A DNA stretch of 64,000 bases. It comes from Ipomoea triloba. Lineage: Eukaryota > Streptophyta > Magnoliopsida > Solanales > Convolvulaceae. How positions within the stretch are numbered: the stretch's first letter is position 1; the number at the start of each line of letters is the position of its first letter. Of this stretch, positions 1 through 12,442 are shown in pieces. The translations under genes were made by a program, and so were the position numbers. The notes beneath the pieces are model-generated. The model was not told the DNA's origin, did not search any database, and saw only the letters and a list, made by a program, of their open reading frames with translations. The stretch is from positions 10,962,958 through 11,026,957 of the forward strand of contig NC_044917.1 of the NCBI RefSeq assembly GCF_003576645.1, given 5' to 3'.

Positions 1-884
1 AATGCGAGATCTCGAGATCAAACCCTAAAGTCAATAGTACTCAAAAGAAGAAAAAAAACAAATATTTAATTTGAATATATTAAGTATTTATTTTTAATAT
101 ACTGAATGTTTATTTTTAGGTAGTATACAAAAATGAATATTCAGAAAATGAACTTTTACTACATTAAAAATAAACATCTATGTTGGTGTCTATAGAATCT
201 ACTCAACATGATTATACCAACATCCTTAATTAGGATAATTAAGGCTTGAATGTAATAGTAATATCATCAAACCACAAGTTACTTACAAATATTTTTCCTT
301 ATTAAAATCAATACTTGACCTTTCATCATCTTGAACCTTTTTCCTATATATGTTTCTAGTAAAATTCAAACTACACACTGTCATCTCTAATCATGACCTT
401 TTAAATCAGGCGACGAACCAACTACTCTAATGCCAAGGCTAAGACAAATCACTACTTTATTACACCATTGGAGGCTTCAAAAGCACCAACCATTCCACAT
501 GCTGGCAAATGAATGAGGGCCATAATGCAGAAAATCTGGAATACACAATATTATCTCCAGTATCTTTGCCACAGGATATCAGAATATGTTGCAGCACAAA
601 ATACAGCAGCAAGAGTTGCCAAGGAAGAAAAGCAAAGAAAAACACAGCTATTGAAATCTTCCTCACTGCCAGTGAATCAAATTAAATCCTACAAATTTTT
701 GTTACAGAGAAAGCAGCTTTAATCCTTGCAGCACAGCTTAAGCACTACTACCTCTCAACTCTCCTAGTCTTTTACAGGTGAATGGAATAGCAATTAGGAA
801 ATTATAGTTGGCTTAATTTAGGAATGGACAACATTGCACAGCTAAATGAGAAATGGTGGGTGTCGAGACACATATCCACTCTGT
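1..884. other. 3' flank of the DEK gene, no gene seen
   Basis: AT-rich DNA up to the DEK stop codon. Positions of about 420-840 are less AT-rich and probably include the DEK 3' untranslated region. Short open frames exist on both strands but have no start context, splice logic or recognisable domain. Confidence 0.4.
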
Positions 885-3800
885 TCAAGTAGTATCTACA
901 CCTTGGCTTGAAGGCTGTCTATCATCTTTTACAGCGTCGCCTTCATCTCCCGAGTCTGCTTCTGCTAGTCTCGTAATCTCATCCTGGATCATAGACTTTA
1001 TAGATGCTTTTCTTGCAGCAAGCTCCGTATTGAATTGCTTAGCTGCATAACAAGAATGTGCATGAGAAATTGTAAAAGGAGAAAATGTTTCATACTAAAA
1101 TACAATTATTCAAAAGGACAAATATGTCAACTGCCCCCGGCTTTTTGCTTGCAGCATTTTCTTATAATCAATGCAATTTTGTTTTGTTTTTTTTTTAAAT
1201 GGGGAACTTCCATGGCTACTCTTTGGAATGAGTAACTGAGCTTTATCCTTGTACACAAAATGATGCACATAAAAGGGGTTACAGGAACATACACAATTGC
1301 TTTACAATGTCGGTGAATGTGGCCTGCAATATGAAACAGGAAAGCGTCACTATCAATCCTTTCATGAAATAAAATATATGATCTGAAATTATGCGAACCA
1401 CACATAATGTACATTTGTCTTGAATACATATTCATGAAAATTTTATATCAATAACCTATGTTTGTATAGATATAAGATATTTATGTGTTATTACACATCA
1501 GCACACGTTATTCTTAACAGATATGATTAGCAAAGTCCATATGCCCAGTTGATAACAGCTAAAGTAAGTTTAAGGAACAGCCCAAGTGAAATGGGGGATT
1601 ATGAGCCAACAATATATTAACCATCAAAACCTCACCGTGTTGAAATCAACTTCTTTAAGGATTTCACATATTGCTTCTTTCAGCTCATCATCACTTGGTT
1701 TTAATTTTTCCTCTTTGGGTTGCTCTTTACCTTTCCCAGTTTTTTTCCCTGAAGGATAACCAAAATAGATAACAATTATGTGGTTATATATTATATACAG
1801 TATGCAAAAGGACAGAATTGCAAGAATTTATCATCCTAATCTGAAACTACAATGGTTGAAATCCTGCGAGTAAAATGCCAAAGTCATAAAAATTCTTACC
1901 TGTGCTTTCCTTGGAAGCAGATTTCTTTGGAGTTGAGGACTTAACTTTTTTTACTTCAGTATTTTTCTTCCTTGAGGACACTTTTGAACTTTCATCATTG
2001 CCATCACTAACCTTAGATTGACTTGATGTTTTGCTAGGAGTCTTTTTAGGAGTTGCAACATTCTTCTTAGATTTTCCTGCAGATTCCTTCTTTGACGATG
2101 TTTTCTTAGAAGTCTCTTTTTGTTTAGGCTTTTCCTCCTCAGATTCATCTTTAGGTTCCTTCTTTGATGTTGACTTCTTTGAGCTTCGTTTTTCTTTTTT
2201 CTTTTCTTCCTCGAACTCGTCTTCAGATTCATTGTTCTCGTCGCTTTCAGCGTGCTCTGAAATCTCATCTTCTGATTTGTCAGGACCACCGTTCGCTTTT
2301 GTTTCCTCGCGTTCTTCTTCTGATTCTTCCTCTGACCCATCTTCAGATTCATGTGTATTCTTCTTCTCACCCTTTTTAGATGCAGATGAAGCCCTTTGTC
2401 TCTGCAGAAAACACATCAAATAAACTCATGGTGTACTCAAGTCTAGCTAGCTTGTTCTACCAAAGTATTAGTTGATTGCAATTAAGGACAATAAGCACCT
2501 TAGCTGAGCCTTTCGCATTTCCAGATGCTGATGATCCACTTTTATTGCTAACCCTCTTACGTTTGCCCTTACTTGCCTGCTCAACACAAAGGACATGAAA
2601 GCGGGTATTAAGAAGTAATAAAACGAAACCAAAGTTCCTAACTAAATCAGCAGAACTTGAGTGGAAGAACCTGTTCTTTCTCAGCAAGCAACTCGGAAGT
2701 TGTTGCGTGTGGAGCCTCCAAAAAGTCCATCAACTTTACAATTACATCTTCCTGCAGATACAAATGATGCAAGGATATTTGGAGCAATTATCAAGTGGCA
2801 ACAGAAGCTCTAATGTAAAGACTGAAGACTAAGATCATCGATTAGTTTCCAACGAGCAGTCCATTTTCAAGAAATTGTTTCAGATGAACACTTATCGGAA
2901 AGAGAACAAGCTTGCAACCAAAATAATATACTTAGTAAAGATGATTATAATCTACTAATTTGTTTCTAAAATTACCATAAAGAAGACAGAATCAACAAAC
3001 CTTCCTTGATGTAGCCTTGGTAGCAGGTATATCAAGTACATCGCAAAATTCCAATAACTTCTCTTTTACACACTTGTCAAGTTTTTCTTTCACCTTCATC
3101 TTTTGCTTGTCCTGCAATAATAAAAATGAAATTTTATTTACCAGTTCACTTGCTCCATCAAAAAGAAGAAAGAAACAGAGAACAAGCAACTAAGCCATAT
3201 TAAATACACAACTGCTCAGTAAAATGAAAATAAAATTCCATAAAGCAAATTAAACTTTGCTGAATGGATCTTTCATTACCTCATTTTCATGCCACACAAA
3301 GCCAGAAAACCTCAATATGTTACTCTTAATCTGAGCAGCCTGAAAAAAGAAAAGTACAAGTATGGATTATAAAACTGGACTCAACATTAAAGAGAATAGA
3401 GACATCCAAGCATCAAATACAGTCAAATAAAGCAGAGAAGTCTGAGGCACAAGTTTAAATTCTCGCATATTTTCCTAGTCACCATAGGTTAAAGTATTCC
3501 AGTCATTATTCATCTATATATCAAAACAAATACTGTGATGGAACAAGGCAGTGAGGCACCCATCTATGAACCAGGATCTAAGTACCTTCAACAGACATTA
3601 CAATATGCTAAAGCAGAAAGCAGAGAAAATGTAGGATAACTGCGCTAATATTCAGTATATCACCTTTCCTCTCCTTCCAAAAAGTATTGTGTGAAGCAAT
3701 TTGAAGGTGTCATCACTCTTCTTTCTGGATAACTTGAACGCCACTGAAACAGAAAATGTTGTTTCGTAATAGCAGTAAGTAGTTATGAACAGTATCAGTG

Positions 3801-5313
3801 AATAGCATATTTTCCAAAAAAGGCAAGGTGAGTACAAGATGTTTCCATATTTTCCAAAAAAAAAAAAAAAAAACCCTCAACCACTCACAAAAGGGAAGAT
3901 AAAAACAAATGGAGAGGGGCAGGGGAAGAAATACAAGGCAATGGGCCGAGAACAATCTAAGAGTAGAGGTTAAATTCACTAAGCCTTCTTTCATAATTCA
4001 ATCTCCATCTACCACCACTAGTTTGAGAGTATTCCCTTGTCAGGTTGAACTTTTATTTTTCTACAAATACAAGTGCCAAATACTCCTCTATCACTTACAT
4101 GCAGTTCATGTCATTTGACATTATCCCACTTAAATTTGCTTATAATATTCAACCACTATAGAAAGTATAGAACTTCAATCTCCCTACAGAAAGCTCATCT
4201 ATTGCCCTACACTTCAAAACCCGTAGTCAAGGGATTCATCCTACTCCCTAGTAACAAAGGGTCAGACCAATAATCCAATCCCAACTACTCCCTAGTAACA
4301 AAGGGCCCAAAGATAATATTTATTGATTGCACTCACCCTGATATCAACTGCAAGAGAGATCATGATATCACATTGGAGAGAACCAAATATGCTGGTCAAA
4401 TTAAACTCAAGCAGCATAAGTGAAATGTTTTATATCCTACTGAGAGGATGAACATGCACAAAAATGCATACTTAGAAAAGAAACATAGAAGCAGTAGGAT
4501 GGTATCATGATATACCATTTGGAATGTCCTTCAGTGCAGTTCCACGGCCCTGCACACCAGACCTTAAGTTTCAGTTCTCCAACAGGACATCAAATTTAAC
4601 TGCACGGAGCTAAGATAATGAAAATAAAAAAGAAAAAAAGTAAAACAAGGAAAAAAAATCAAGACTAGAAATGAAAGCACCTTCTCTATCTGGAATTCCT
4701 TGACAGAATCTTTCTCGATAGATGCTACCAGCCTTTCCACAGATTTTCGTTCACGGACAGGACGATCGATTGTAGGTGCTGCAGGAGTTTTGGGTTCCTT
4801 CTCCTTCTTCCCTTCCCCTTCTTTCTTTTTTTCTTTGTCCTTCGCTCCAGAACCACTTTTTGATTTAGCACCCTTTTTCCCCTTTTTCTCCACTTTAGGC
4901 TGTTCAGGCTCCTTTTCTTCTACCTCCTTCGAACCATCTGTCTCTTCTTCAACATTATCTTCATTTTCCTTGCTTGCTTCTTCCCCCACTTGGTCTTCCT
5001 CCATTTGCTCATCCTTGGCCTCCAACTTTTCTTCCTCCATTTTGTTTCCCTCATCTCCCTTTTCTTCCTCTTCTGCTTCTTCTTTTTCTATTTTATCTTC
5101 TTTAGGTTCATTGCTTTCCTTCACTTCTTTTGTGTCCACATCCATTTTCTCAGCCTCTGCCTTATCACCTTCCTTGCTATCCTCTTCCATGTCCTTTACA
5201 CCATTGTTTTCCTCCTCTTTTTTCTCCTCAGCAGCCTCAGTGTTTCCCTCAAGGGGTGCATTCCCATTTGCAGCAGCATCTGGCAACTCAGACACAGTAT
5301 CTTCCTCTCCCAT
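885..5313 (-). CDS. DEK: DEK domain-containing chromatin-associated protein
   Basis: Nuclear DNA/histone-binding protein of the plant DEK family, which affects chromatin accessibility and topology. My model has 11 coding exons: 5313-4681, 4549-4516, 3743-3664, 3339-3280, 3111-3001, 2751-2671, 2576-2499, 2401-1900, 1748-1636, 1323-1293, 1042-885. All junctions are GT-AG and in frame, giving 626 aa. Residues 1-180 are a Glu/Lys-rich acidic region, followed by a conserved RPVRERKSVERL segment. The core (about 205-350) has FKLSRKKSDDTFKLLH, ILRFSGFVWHENE and a SAP-like helix-turn-helix (KLLEFCDVLDIPATKATSRKE). A Lys/Ser/Glu-rich low-complexity region with several SxKK and TPKK motifs follows. The C-terminal DEK_C domain (about 545-612) runs from KPSDDELKEAICEILKEVDF to IKSMIQDEITRLAE. 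The 31-nt exon 10 was placed by its GTATGT donor and by continuity of DEK_C. Family assignment is firm; the least certain junction is exon 10/11. Confidence 0.93.
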
Positions 5314-6119
5314 AACTTATGACAGTTGAAGCAATGCACCAAAGAAAAATCCTTTCCTCAGTAACAAAAATTTAGCTGCACATAAAATTAAGCAACAAAC
5401 AGAAAATAAACAACTAAATTACTAGTGTTTCTAACGATAGGAGAAAAAACAGAAAGATATACGCATCAAGTCCGAAAAATCAAACGAAACAAGAATAAAG
5501 ATAACCTAAGGAGACAGCAGAAAGAACACATGAATTACAATAAAACTTGTAAAATTACGAAACCCTAAGCCGCAAAGATCCCATCTTTATCAAATTCCCG
5601 CACAAAAAAGGAAGAAAATTTACCCGGAGAAACGAAAAAGGCATGAAATTTACGCAAAACGCAAGTAAAATTTAAGAACCTGCAGCGATTTTAAGAGCTA
5701 AATTCGGAGATTACAGAGCTCTGCAAGGCATACACTGAACCACTAGTCTTGTTTCCTTTCCTCAAAAGAGTTTCCTTTCCTCAAAAGAGTTTCCTTTTTA
5801 ACGTTTTGAAGTTTTGACACTCCAAACTTCAGTGTCGGGGGTGCCGTCGGTGGGTTCTTGAGGGAGTGTAATTTATAGTGCGGACTTGAAATCCGGATTT
5901 CAGAAGGAGTTGAATGCCATGTCGGACGGGACTGGAGGAGACACACGGCGGAACTCTAAAAGAGGAACTCATCAAACGGGTGCGAGAATTTTGCGGTGGG
6001 CATCTAAAAAAGGAAGGGTGGAGATTTCATATTCGATTTCAGCTGGGATGAGTAACCGGCAACTGGAGAAAATCCACAACGCTCCCATCCTCTGGTCTTG
6101 TTAGCGTTGACTGCTCACA
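5314..6119. other. DEK 5' leader and promoter region
   Basis: Sequence upstream of the minus-strand DEK start. It contains a GAAACCCTAAG telo-box-like word near 5560 and a short direct repeat of a CTCAAAAGAGTTTC word near 5760-5795. A 5' untranslated intron is possible but was not resolved. A 72-codon plus-strand open frame at 5886 is not supported as a gene. Confidence 0.3.
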
Positions 6120-6870
6120 GGGGTGGGCATTGATTGGGTTGGGTTCAACCCGACCTTAACTTTGAGCACTCGAAGTTTGGGTCAAAGACTTAAATGAGAA
6201 ACAAATTTAATTTGTTGATAAAAATAAAAAGCTTTTTAAAATTAGACTAGAATGAGAAAAGAGCATTTGAGACGTATATTTGTAATTTTTTTCTCGAATA
6301 TTGATCACAGTGAGACTTGCGTCTGATGTATTATATATGAGACGCAAGTCCCACACTGCATCTCATGTATATTTAAAAAATAGTAATAAAAAGTTGTGGT
6401 CGCCTTCTTCGGCAGATGAGGCTAGTTGCATTCTTTAGCGAAGGAGAAGGTGATGGTTGCCTTATCCAACGAAGGAGAAGGCGACCAGGCTCCTTCGCAG
6501 GAGAAGGCGACAAGCACCAAACTGAGCGTCTTCTCCAGCAACCAACCTTTTTTTTAAAATATACATGAGACGCAAGTGAGACTTGACTCTTATGTATAAT
6601 ATATCAGGCGCAAGTCTTACTTGCGTTTGTGGTCAACATTTGAGAAAAAAAATTACAAGCGCATGTGAGACATGCATTTCTTACATGAAATGCATGTCAC
6701 AACGTTCTTTTTCCATTCTAGTTAAGCTTTCAAAAGCTTCACATTTTTGTCAACAAATTAAGTTTGTTTCCCATTTCAATCTTTGGCCTCTCGAAGTTTC
6801 CTATTGTGAATTTTGATACTCAAAGGCCGAACCGAAATAATAGCAATTTACTTTGGGTTTGGGTTGATGG
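6120..6870. repeat. Foldback element with long inverted arms
   Basis: The left arm (about 6160-6370) and right arm (about 6545-6830) are diverged inverted copies. For example ACTAGAATGAGAAAAGAG at 6244 pairs with the complement of the block near 6705-6722, and GAGACGCAAGT words occur in both arms. The spacer (6400-6540) carries repeated GAAGGAGAAGGCGACC-like words. This looks like a non-autonomous long-TIR DNA transposon. Target-site duplications were not resolved. Confidence 0.55.
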
Positions 6871-6979
6871 AAGAATTTGAGCAAATAAATAGAGATGCAA
6901 AATCAGAATTGCGAAAGAAAATAATTATTACAACCTAAAAAAGTTTAATAAAATTGCAACAATTTAACATGAAACATCA

Positions 6980-6981
<2 letters not shown>

Positions 6982-7046
<65 letters not shown>

Positions 7047-7047
7047 N
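6982..7047. repeat. Poly(A) homopolymer ending in an ambiguous base
   Basis: A run of 65 A residues is followed by the only N in the window, at 7047. This is probably an unresolved or collapsed homopolymer in the assembly. Confidence 0.95.
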
Positions 7048-8790
7048 GGCATAAAGTTGTTGTCGTCATTCCATCCTCAAATTCCATGTTTGCTATAATA
7101 AATTAATAATAAAGAGAAAAGAAAAGTGAGATCAATATAATTTCATTTATCAACATAACACTCAAATCTTTAATTGAGGAAAGGGAAAATATCAAATATA
7201 AGCATTACAATATACTTGGAAGTATCTTGTAATCTTGTTAACTTTCACATATCAAATCTAACCATTACAATATACTTGCTTGGAAATATCTTACCATCTT
7301 GGTAACTTTCTCAAAAAAAAAAAAAAAAAGATTGATATTGATTCACATATATACATTACAATCAAATCGATACACACCATATATAGAGCTAGATTTACAA
7401 AATCTCTCTTACACACACATTGCACGCAAGAAACATATATGAGAAAGATATTCAAACATTTAAAACAATAATATTCATCATTTATGAAAATGTCAAAAAC
7501 TAAAACATCTTAAAATTTGATCTTAAAAAGAACAAGAATAATAATTAATGGAAACCAAAGTTGAAAATGCCAAAATTCATCACTCCATCACAAATATATG
7601 AAAATTCCAACTTGTTATTAAAGCTAAAGGTGTTGACAAAAATAAATAATTCAATCAAAGGTTATTGAAATGCTTCAAATTGTCAAATTTATTGCATACT
7701 AAAAATGAAAATGAATGAGATTAGAAAAGTTCAACAAAAAATGAACTTTGTAAAATTAATTAAATAGAATTAATCACTATCAAAATTTATGAAAAGAAAT
7801 TATAGTGCCTTTGAAAATAAGTAGGAATTAGGATTATAGGATATGCGGGATTTTAGGAAGGTTTTGGTTAGTAAAATTAACATAACTAATACAAAAGGAT
7901 CTAAGAAGGAAAAATAACAATAGTTGCACAACACTGTTTAAAGTTGACAATTTCATCCTCCTCCTTTTTTTCTTGTACTGAACAACAATGAAAAAATGTA
8001 ATGAACATATCGCATAGCATTACGAATGTTTATACTGGTCAAGGAGACTTAACATATATTGTTAAATATTACGCATTTTATTTTGAATTCTTAGAATTGT
8101 ATACATATTGGTCCTCTTTTCTCCATAATGGCTTGGCTTCTCAGCAGCACCAATTAAATTTGTGGTATTTGGATACAATTTATTGTAGTTGAAGTTGTAA
8201 TCATCATTTCTTGCATATGAATGTATTGTAATATATATTGTTTTTTTCTTTGGCTTCTATGTAATTTCATATAAATAAATTTCATATTTGTCCTTACATT
8301 TACATTAAATTTTAATAGATACATGTGGTGAAATACTAGAATGACCACCATGTGAATAATTCAATGACTAAATGGTGTCATTTTAATAATTAAATGATCA
8401 AGTTTACCATTTATGGTACAATTGAATGACTAAATGCCACAGACCTAGAGTCCAGTGCAACGACCAACGTCTATACGGTGTTCCGGACCCCTCTTACCCC
8501 CGGACCAACCTTACCCCTCATATGTGCCAAACTAATTTCGCCTTGACATGGGCTCATAAAGGGAAATGACAATAGCTCTTAACTAGTTGTCTCCTTCATA
8601 GTCAAGTCCAAGATTAGCGACAAGCTCTCCAAACTTAACTGGATCGACATGTCTAACTCAGCGATACTTTAGCATCTAAGGCAAAACAACGGTTGACACT
8701 ATTGTTGCTCTCTATCCTTTTACAATAAGCTAGCTCGTTAACCCGTTAATTTATTAAATCTAACACGGTCACACAAACACAATGTGGCAC
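7048..8790. other. AT-rich intergenic DNA, no gene seen
   Basis: Contains scattered A-tracts and a locally repeated word ATATACTTG near 7210 and 7270. I find no gene, RNA or clear element. Confidence 0.5.
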
Positions 8791-8793
8791 TAA

Positions 8794-9705
8794 GGGGTTA
8801 TTTGGTGGGTGTAATTTGGGGGAGTTGTAATTCATTGAATTGAAATTCAATAAATTTGACAATTACAGTGTTTGATTGAAGGGAATTACAATTCCCTCCC
8901 AATGGTGAATTACAATTCATGGGGTAGGAGAGGAAGGGCAATTATATGGGTGTAAAGATTATTTTGCCCCTCCTTCCAATCATTTATCTCTTCTTTTTTT
9001 TTAAATTATTAGGCAAAAACTTGTGTGAGACCGTCTCACCATGAGACTGTTCGGGTCGGGTCCGATCAAGATGCAAATGTTACACTTATATGCACAAATG
9101 TCATACTTATATGCTCAAATGTCATACTTATATGCTCAAATGTAATACTAATCAGGAATAAATTTTTTGTTACTTATAAGGGTAAATATAATACTTTTAA
9201 GAGAAAATACAATACTTTTACACTTCGATTTAAAAGTATTACATTTTCTCACAAAAGTATTATATTTGCCCTTATAAGTAAGGAGCACTTGTCAACATTA
9301 CTTATTATGAAAAATGTATTACTTTTTCTCTAATAAGTAACAAAAATTGTATTATTGATTAGTGTTATATTTGAGTATATAAGTATGACATTTGCACATA
9401 TAAGTATGACATTTACATGGTGTCTTGACTCGACCCGACTTGTCTCACGAATAAGGATCCGTGAGACGGCCTCACACAAGTATGATCCTTATTATTATTA
9501 TTATTATTGAATGAATTATTATTATTATTATTAGTACATAAAAACATTTTAGTCATTCTGTCGTTTCTTACCTTTCAATTCCTTGTACGCCTATTCCTGT
9601 ATACCAACTACTGTAATTTCAATTTTTACGTTATTCATTGAATTATAATTCCGCTAAATTATAATTCTTTTCTCCTTAATTCCTTCCTCCCAACCAAACA
9701 CCCGG
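8794..9705. mobile_element. Harbinger/Tourist-like element, TSD TAA
   Basis: The left end GGGGTTATTTGGTGGG and the right end CCAACCAAACACCCGG form imperfect terminal inverted repeats. They are flanked by TAA at 8791-8793 and 9706-9708, the target duplication expected for PIF/Harbinger elements. Subterminal TTGTAATTCATTGAATT-like words are mirrored near 9630. A separate foldback (9020-9480) is nested inside. No transposase frame is present, so it is non-autonomous. Confidence 0.6.
9020..9480. repeat. Foldback (hairpin) element starting CTTGTGTGAGACCGTCTCAC
   Basis: The ends CTTGTGTGAGACCGTCTCAC and GTGAGACGGCCTCACACAAG are inverted. The arms also share AAGTATGACATTTG / CAAATGTCATACTT words, repeated several times on each side, and the centre has mirrored AAAGTATT blocks. 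It is a non-autonomous inverted-repeat element whose transcript could fold into a long hairpin. The GTGTGAGACCGTCTCAC terminus is common in plant genomes. Confidence 0.7.
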
Positions 9706-10062
9706 TAATAAAGAGGCTATTTTCCCATTTCTTTACTATGTATAAATACATAGAGGTGTATCAAGGATCACCTGAAATATGGCGTAAAAAGTACGGAAGG
9801 GTAATTATGTCATTTGGACCATGTGACTTCGCGTCACGGCGATTGTGGCTAGGCGGTGTAAAGATCCAGACGGAGATAGCTTTTTAGGGTTCCGCAGATT
9901 TGTCCACTACTCTGGTTTCCTTTTGTGTCAGTTCTAAGATTCGATTTGGATGAAATTGGTATCAAAGTTACTGGACATTTTTTCCCACTCAAATTGCCCC
10001 AAGAATCGGCTTAATCGTTGTTCCTAAGCGAGCAACACAAAGTCGATGATCGTCTGCATTCC

Positions 10063-11689
10063 ATGGACCAGCCTTTGGTGCAATCCACTCCTTCCATCGA
10101 AGAAGATGAGTGGGGTATTTTCATTACATACATTCTACTCGATTTCATTACTTATGAATGGAAATACAGTGACAGATTTTTAATCTACATATTTTTACAT
10201 ACTATGAATTTATACGGTTGCTACTGGTTTTGGATTCAGTTAAATAGTTGTATGATTTTCGCGCCTATATCAGTTCGTTTGTGGGGTTGGATAGTCGCAA
10301 ACAAACATGTATGATTGTATATTTGGGAGATTTAGAGTTTCTTCTGTAGTTCCCAATCCCATTTATATGTTTTGATTTGATTTGATGATCTGTTATATTT
10401 GATGGTTAAGTTTTTTACATTGTAAAAAATCAACTTCATTTAATCTTTAGTGCATGGTGATTCTAGTATAGATGCATATCCTTCTTGTTGATCATGTTTT
10501 AACATTATCAGGTTAAGTACAGAGCACTTAAGTTGTACTTTGTAGAGGCTTGTGATGTTTGAGCCAAATAAATAAAATAGTTGGGTTTTGAAGGCCCTAG
10601 ACTTACGGCACATCATGTTGCTTTTGCCTCTGTTAGACCTTATCAGTCAAATTGCCTTTTGATTTTTGATATTTCTCAATCATATGTGCAGCATAATTAA
10701 ATTGTCAATATCAGCCTTTATGAGATGGAAATGACCAATGGATTATGAAATTTGCCTCTTTATTTGTATTTTTGGATACAATTTTGGCTCACTTGATTGG
10801 GCAAATATCCATTGCCAATCTGCTGAAGTTTTTCATCAAAAACAGATAAATGTGCTTGATACTCTTACTGGGTGTGATCGAGTTTTTATTATTCATATTA
10901 AGTTATTATTGACAATCTATTTATATGTACTAACCCAGTTGGGATGCAGTGCCCGCCCATTTCAATGATGAATATTTTTTTTACAGTTTTGATGAACATT
11001 TGTTTCAAATGCTATCAATATTATCTTGTGAACATTTATTTCAAATTATATAAAGATTGAAGTGATCAACAATGTTAATCACTGACAACTGTGATGAATA
11101 GTTAGTATTTGGTGCTTATAAATCAAGGTGTGTTGGACTGTGGTGTTTATTATATAATTTGCCATACTAACCTTTGGTGTTTACCATTAAGACACTGAGG
11201 GATTTGTAATTCCAAGCTTGGGGATTGGAGATTCTGGAGAAAGTCGAAGTGATCCTGTTACAGATTCTAAACAGTCATCAGTTACTGTGAGTTTATAAAC
11301 TTCCCATTGCAAGGATGAAATTCTATTGATCTTTCCTCTTTTATAATTGCATCTTGTACTAGTGCTAATGGATTGCATGTATCTTATGCCTGCCTAATGC
11401 ATTTTGGCAGCAATCAAAAGAAGAGAATATATACCTTGGACCTCACGGTGCTCCTCCTTCACGATCAAAACAACAGGAGCAAAACTCAACCAAACGCAAG
11501 CAGAGTTTTAAGCAGAAACTGAAGGAAGCTGATAGGAAACACAGTGGAGTTGGGCGGGAGAATAAGGTGGAAAATCTAAGAGAGCTTGTGGGTGGTGGAA
11601 AAATGCCTGGTGCATCAAAAAGCTCCTGCAAGGATTGGCTAGATCCTCATTGCCATGAGTCTGAGTTTGAAAGGAGAGATCATCAGTAA
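10063..11689 (+). CDS. Unrecognised conserved-looking small protein, 141 aa
   Basis: I do not recognise the family. Three coding exons, 10063-10114, 11192-11286 and 11411-11689, join in frame with GT-AG borders. The start is the first ATG (context CCATGG) of an open leader and is followed by MDQPLVQSTPSIEEDEWD. The first half is acidic and Ser-rich, with a DTEGFVIPSLGIGDSGESRS segment encoded across the first junction. The C-terminal half is Lys/Arg/Gln-rich and probably helical (KRKQSFKQKLKEADRK, then GRENKVENLRELVG). It ends with SCKDWLDPHCHESEFERR. There is no signal peptide or membrane segment. The composition suggests a nuclear or cytosolic protein, but that is inference. Clean splicing and coding-like composition make a real gene likely. 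Confidence 0.72.
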
Positions 11690-12138
11690 TTGGTGAGATA
11701 TCTATTGTCCTTGAGATATTGAATTGGTTAACAGTGATCCAATAAGCTTATTAGGCCCCTCTATATCCGACTTTGTTTTGCATACAGGGCGCTGGGGGCA
11801 TGTCACCCACCAGCATGTTTGTGTATTTGTTAAATGATTCCCCCGTTGAACTTGTTTGGGGGGTTAATTATACAGTGGATATGTTTTGTTTAAATCTTTC
11901 TTATTCTCGTGCATGCATTTCCCTTCTAGCTTAGGCCTGAAAGGGAAAATGGTAGTTTTAGTGATTAAGTATTTAAGTCATAGCGAAATAGGTGGCTCAA
12001 ATCCTAAGTTATTGGTGTAGTTATATTTTTTCCAAAGTTGCATTTTGGTCCTTGGGTTGGGATCATGTTTCTCTATTAAAGTAGGCAATGATATGATTGC
12101 AATGATAGGAAATATTGCTTAATGATTGAGATGACTAA

Positions 12139-12439
12139 GGGTGTGTTTGGTTGGTGGGTTTAGGCATAAGGAATGGGTATAAAAGTGATTGCTTGTGTTT
12201 GGTTGATAAGTTTTGTGAATGCTACTATGGGTTTGGAATACCCCATTAATGAGAAAACCCATACCCTTATTATATAAGGGTTTCATCTCCCTTCCTCATT
12301 TCTTCCTCAACTATTAATAATCATTCCCATTCCACCCAACTACCAAACATGCTAAATACTTTCACCAAAACCCATTACCATTACCAATTATTTGATACCC
12401 ATTCCGATTCCGATTCCCATGTGCGAACCAAACACACCC
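12139..12439. mobile_element. Tourist-like MITE, 301 bp
   Basis: Perfect 14-bp terminal inverted repeats, GGGTGTGTTTGGTT and AACCAAACACACCC, are flanked by TAA at 12136-12138 and 12440-12442. Size, ends and TAA duplication fit a PIF/Harbinger-derived Tourist MITE. No coding capacity. Confidence 0.85.
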
Positions 12440-12442
12440 TAA

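Noticed and set aside
1847..2423. Long plus-strand and alternative-frame open frames over the DEK low-complexity exon
   Set aside because: They are shadows of the Lys/Glu/Ser-rich coding exon on the minus strand.
4700..5329. 209-codon Ser/Phe-rich plus-strand open frame
   Set aside because: It is the complement of DEK exon 1, whose Glu/Lys codons read as Ser/Phe/Leu on the other strand.
5886..6104. 72-codon plus-strand open frame near the DEK promoter
   Set aside because: No recognisable domain and no splice partner; it overlaps the start of the foldback flank. Probably chance.
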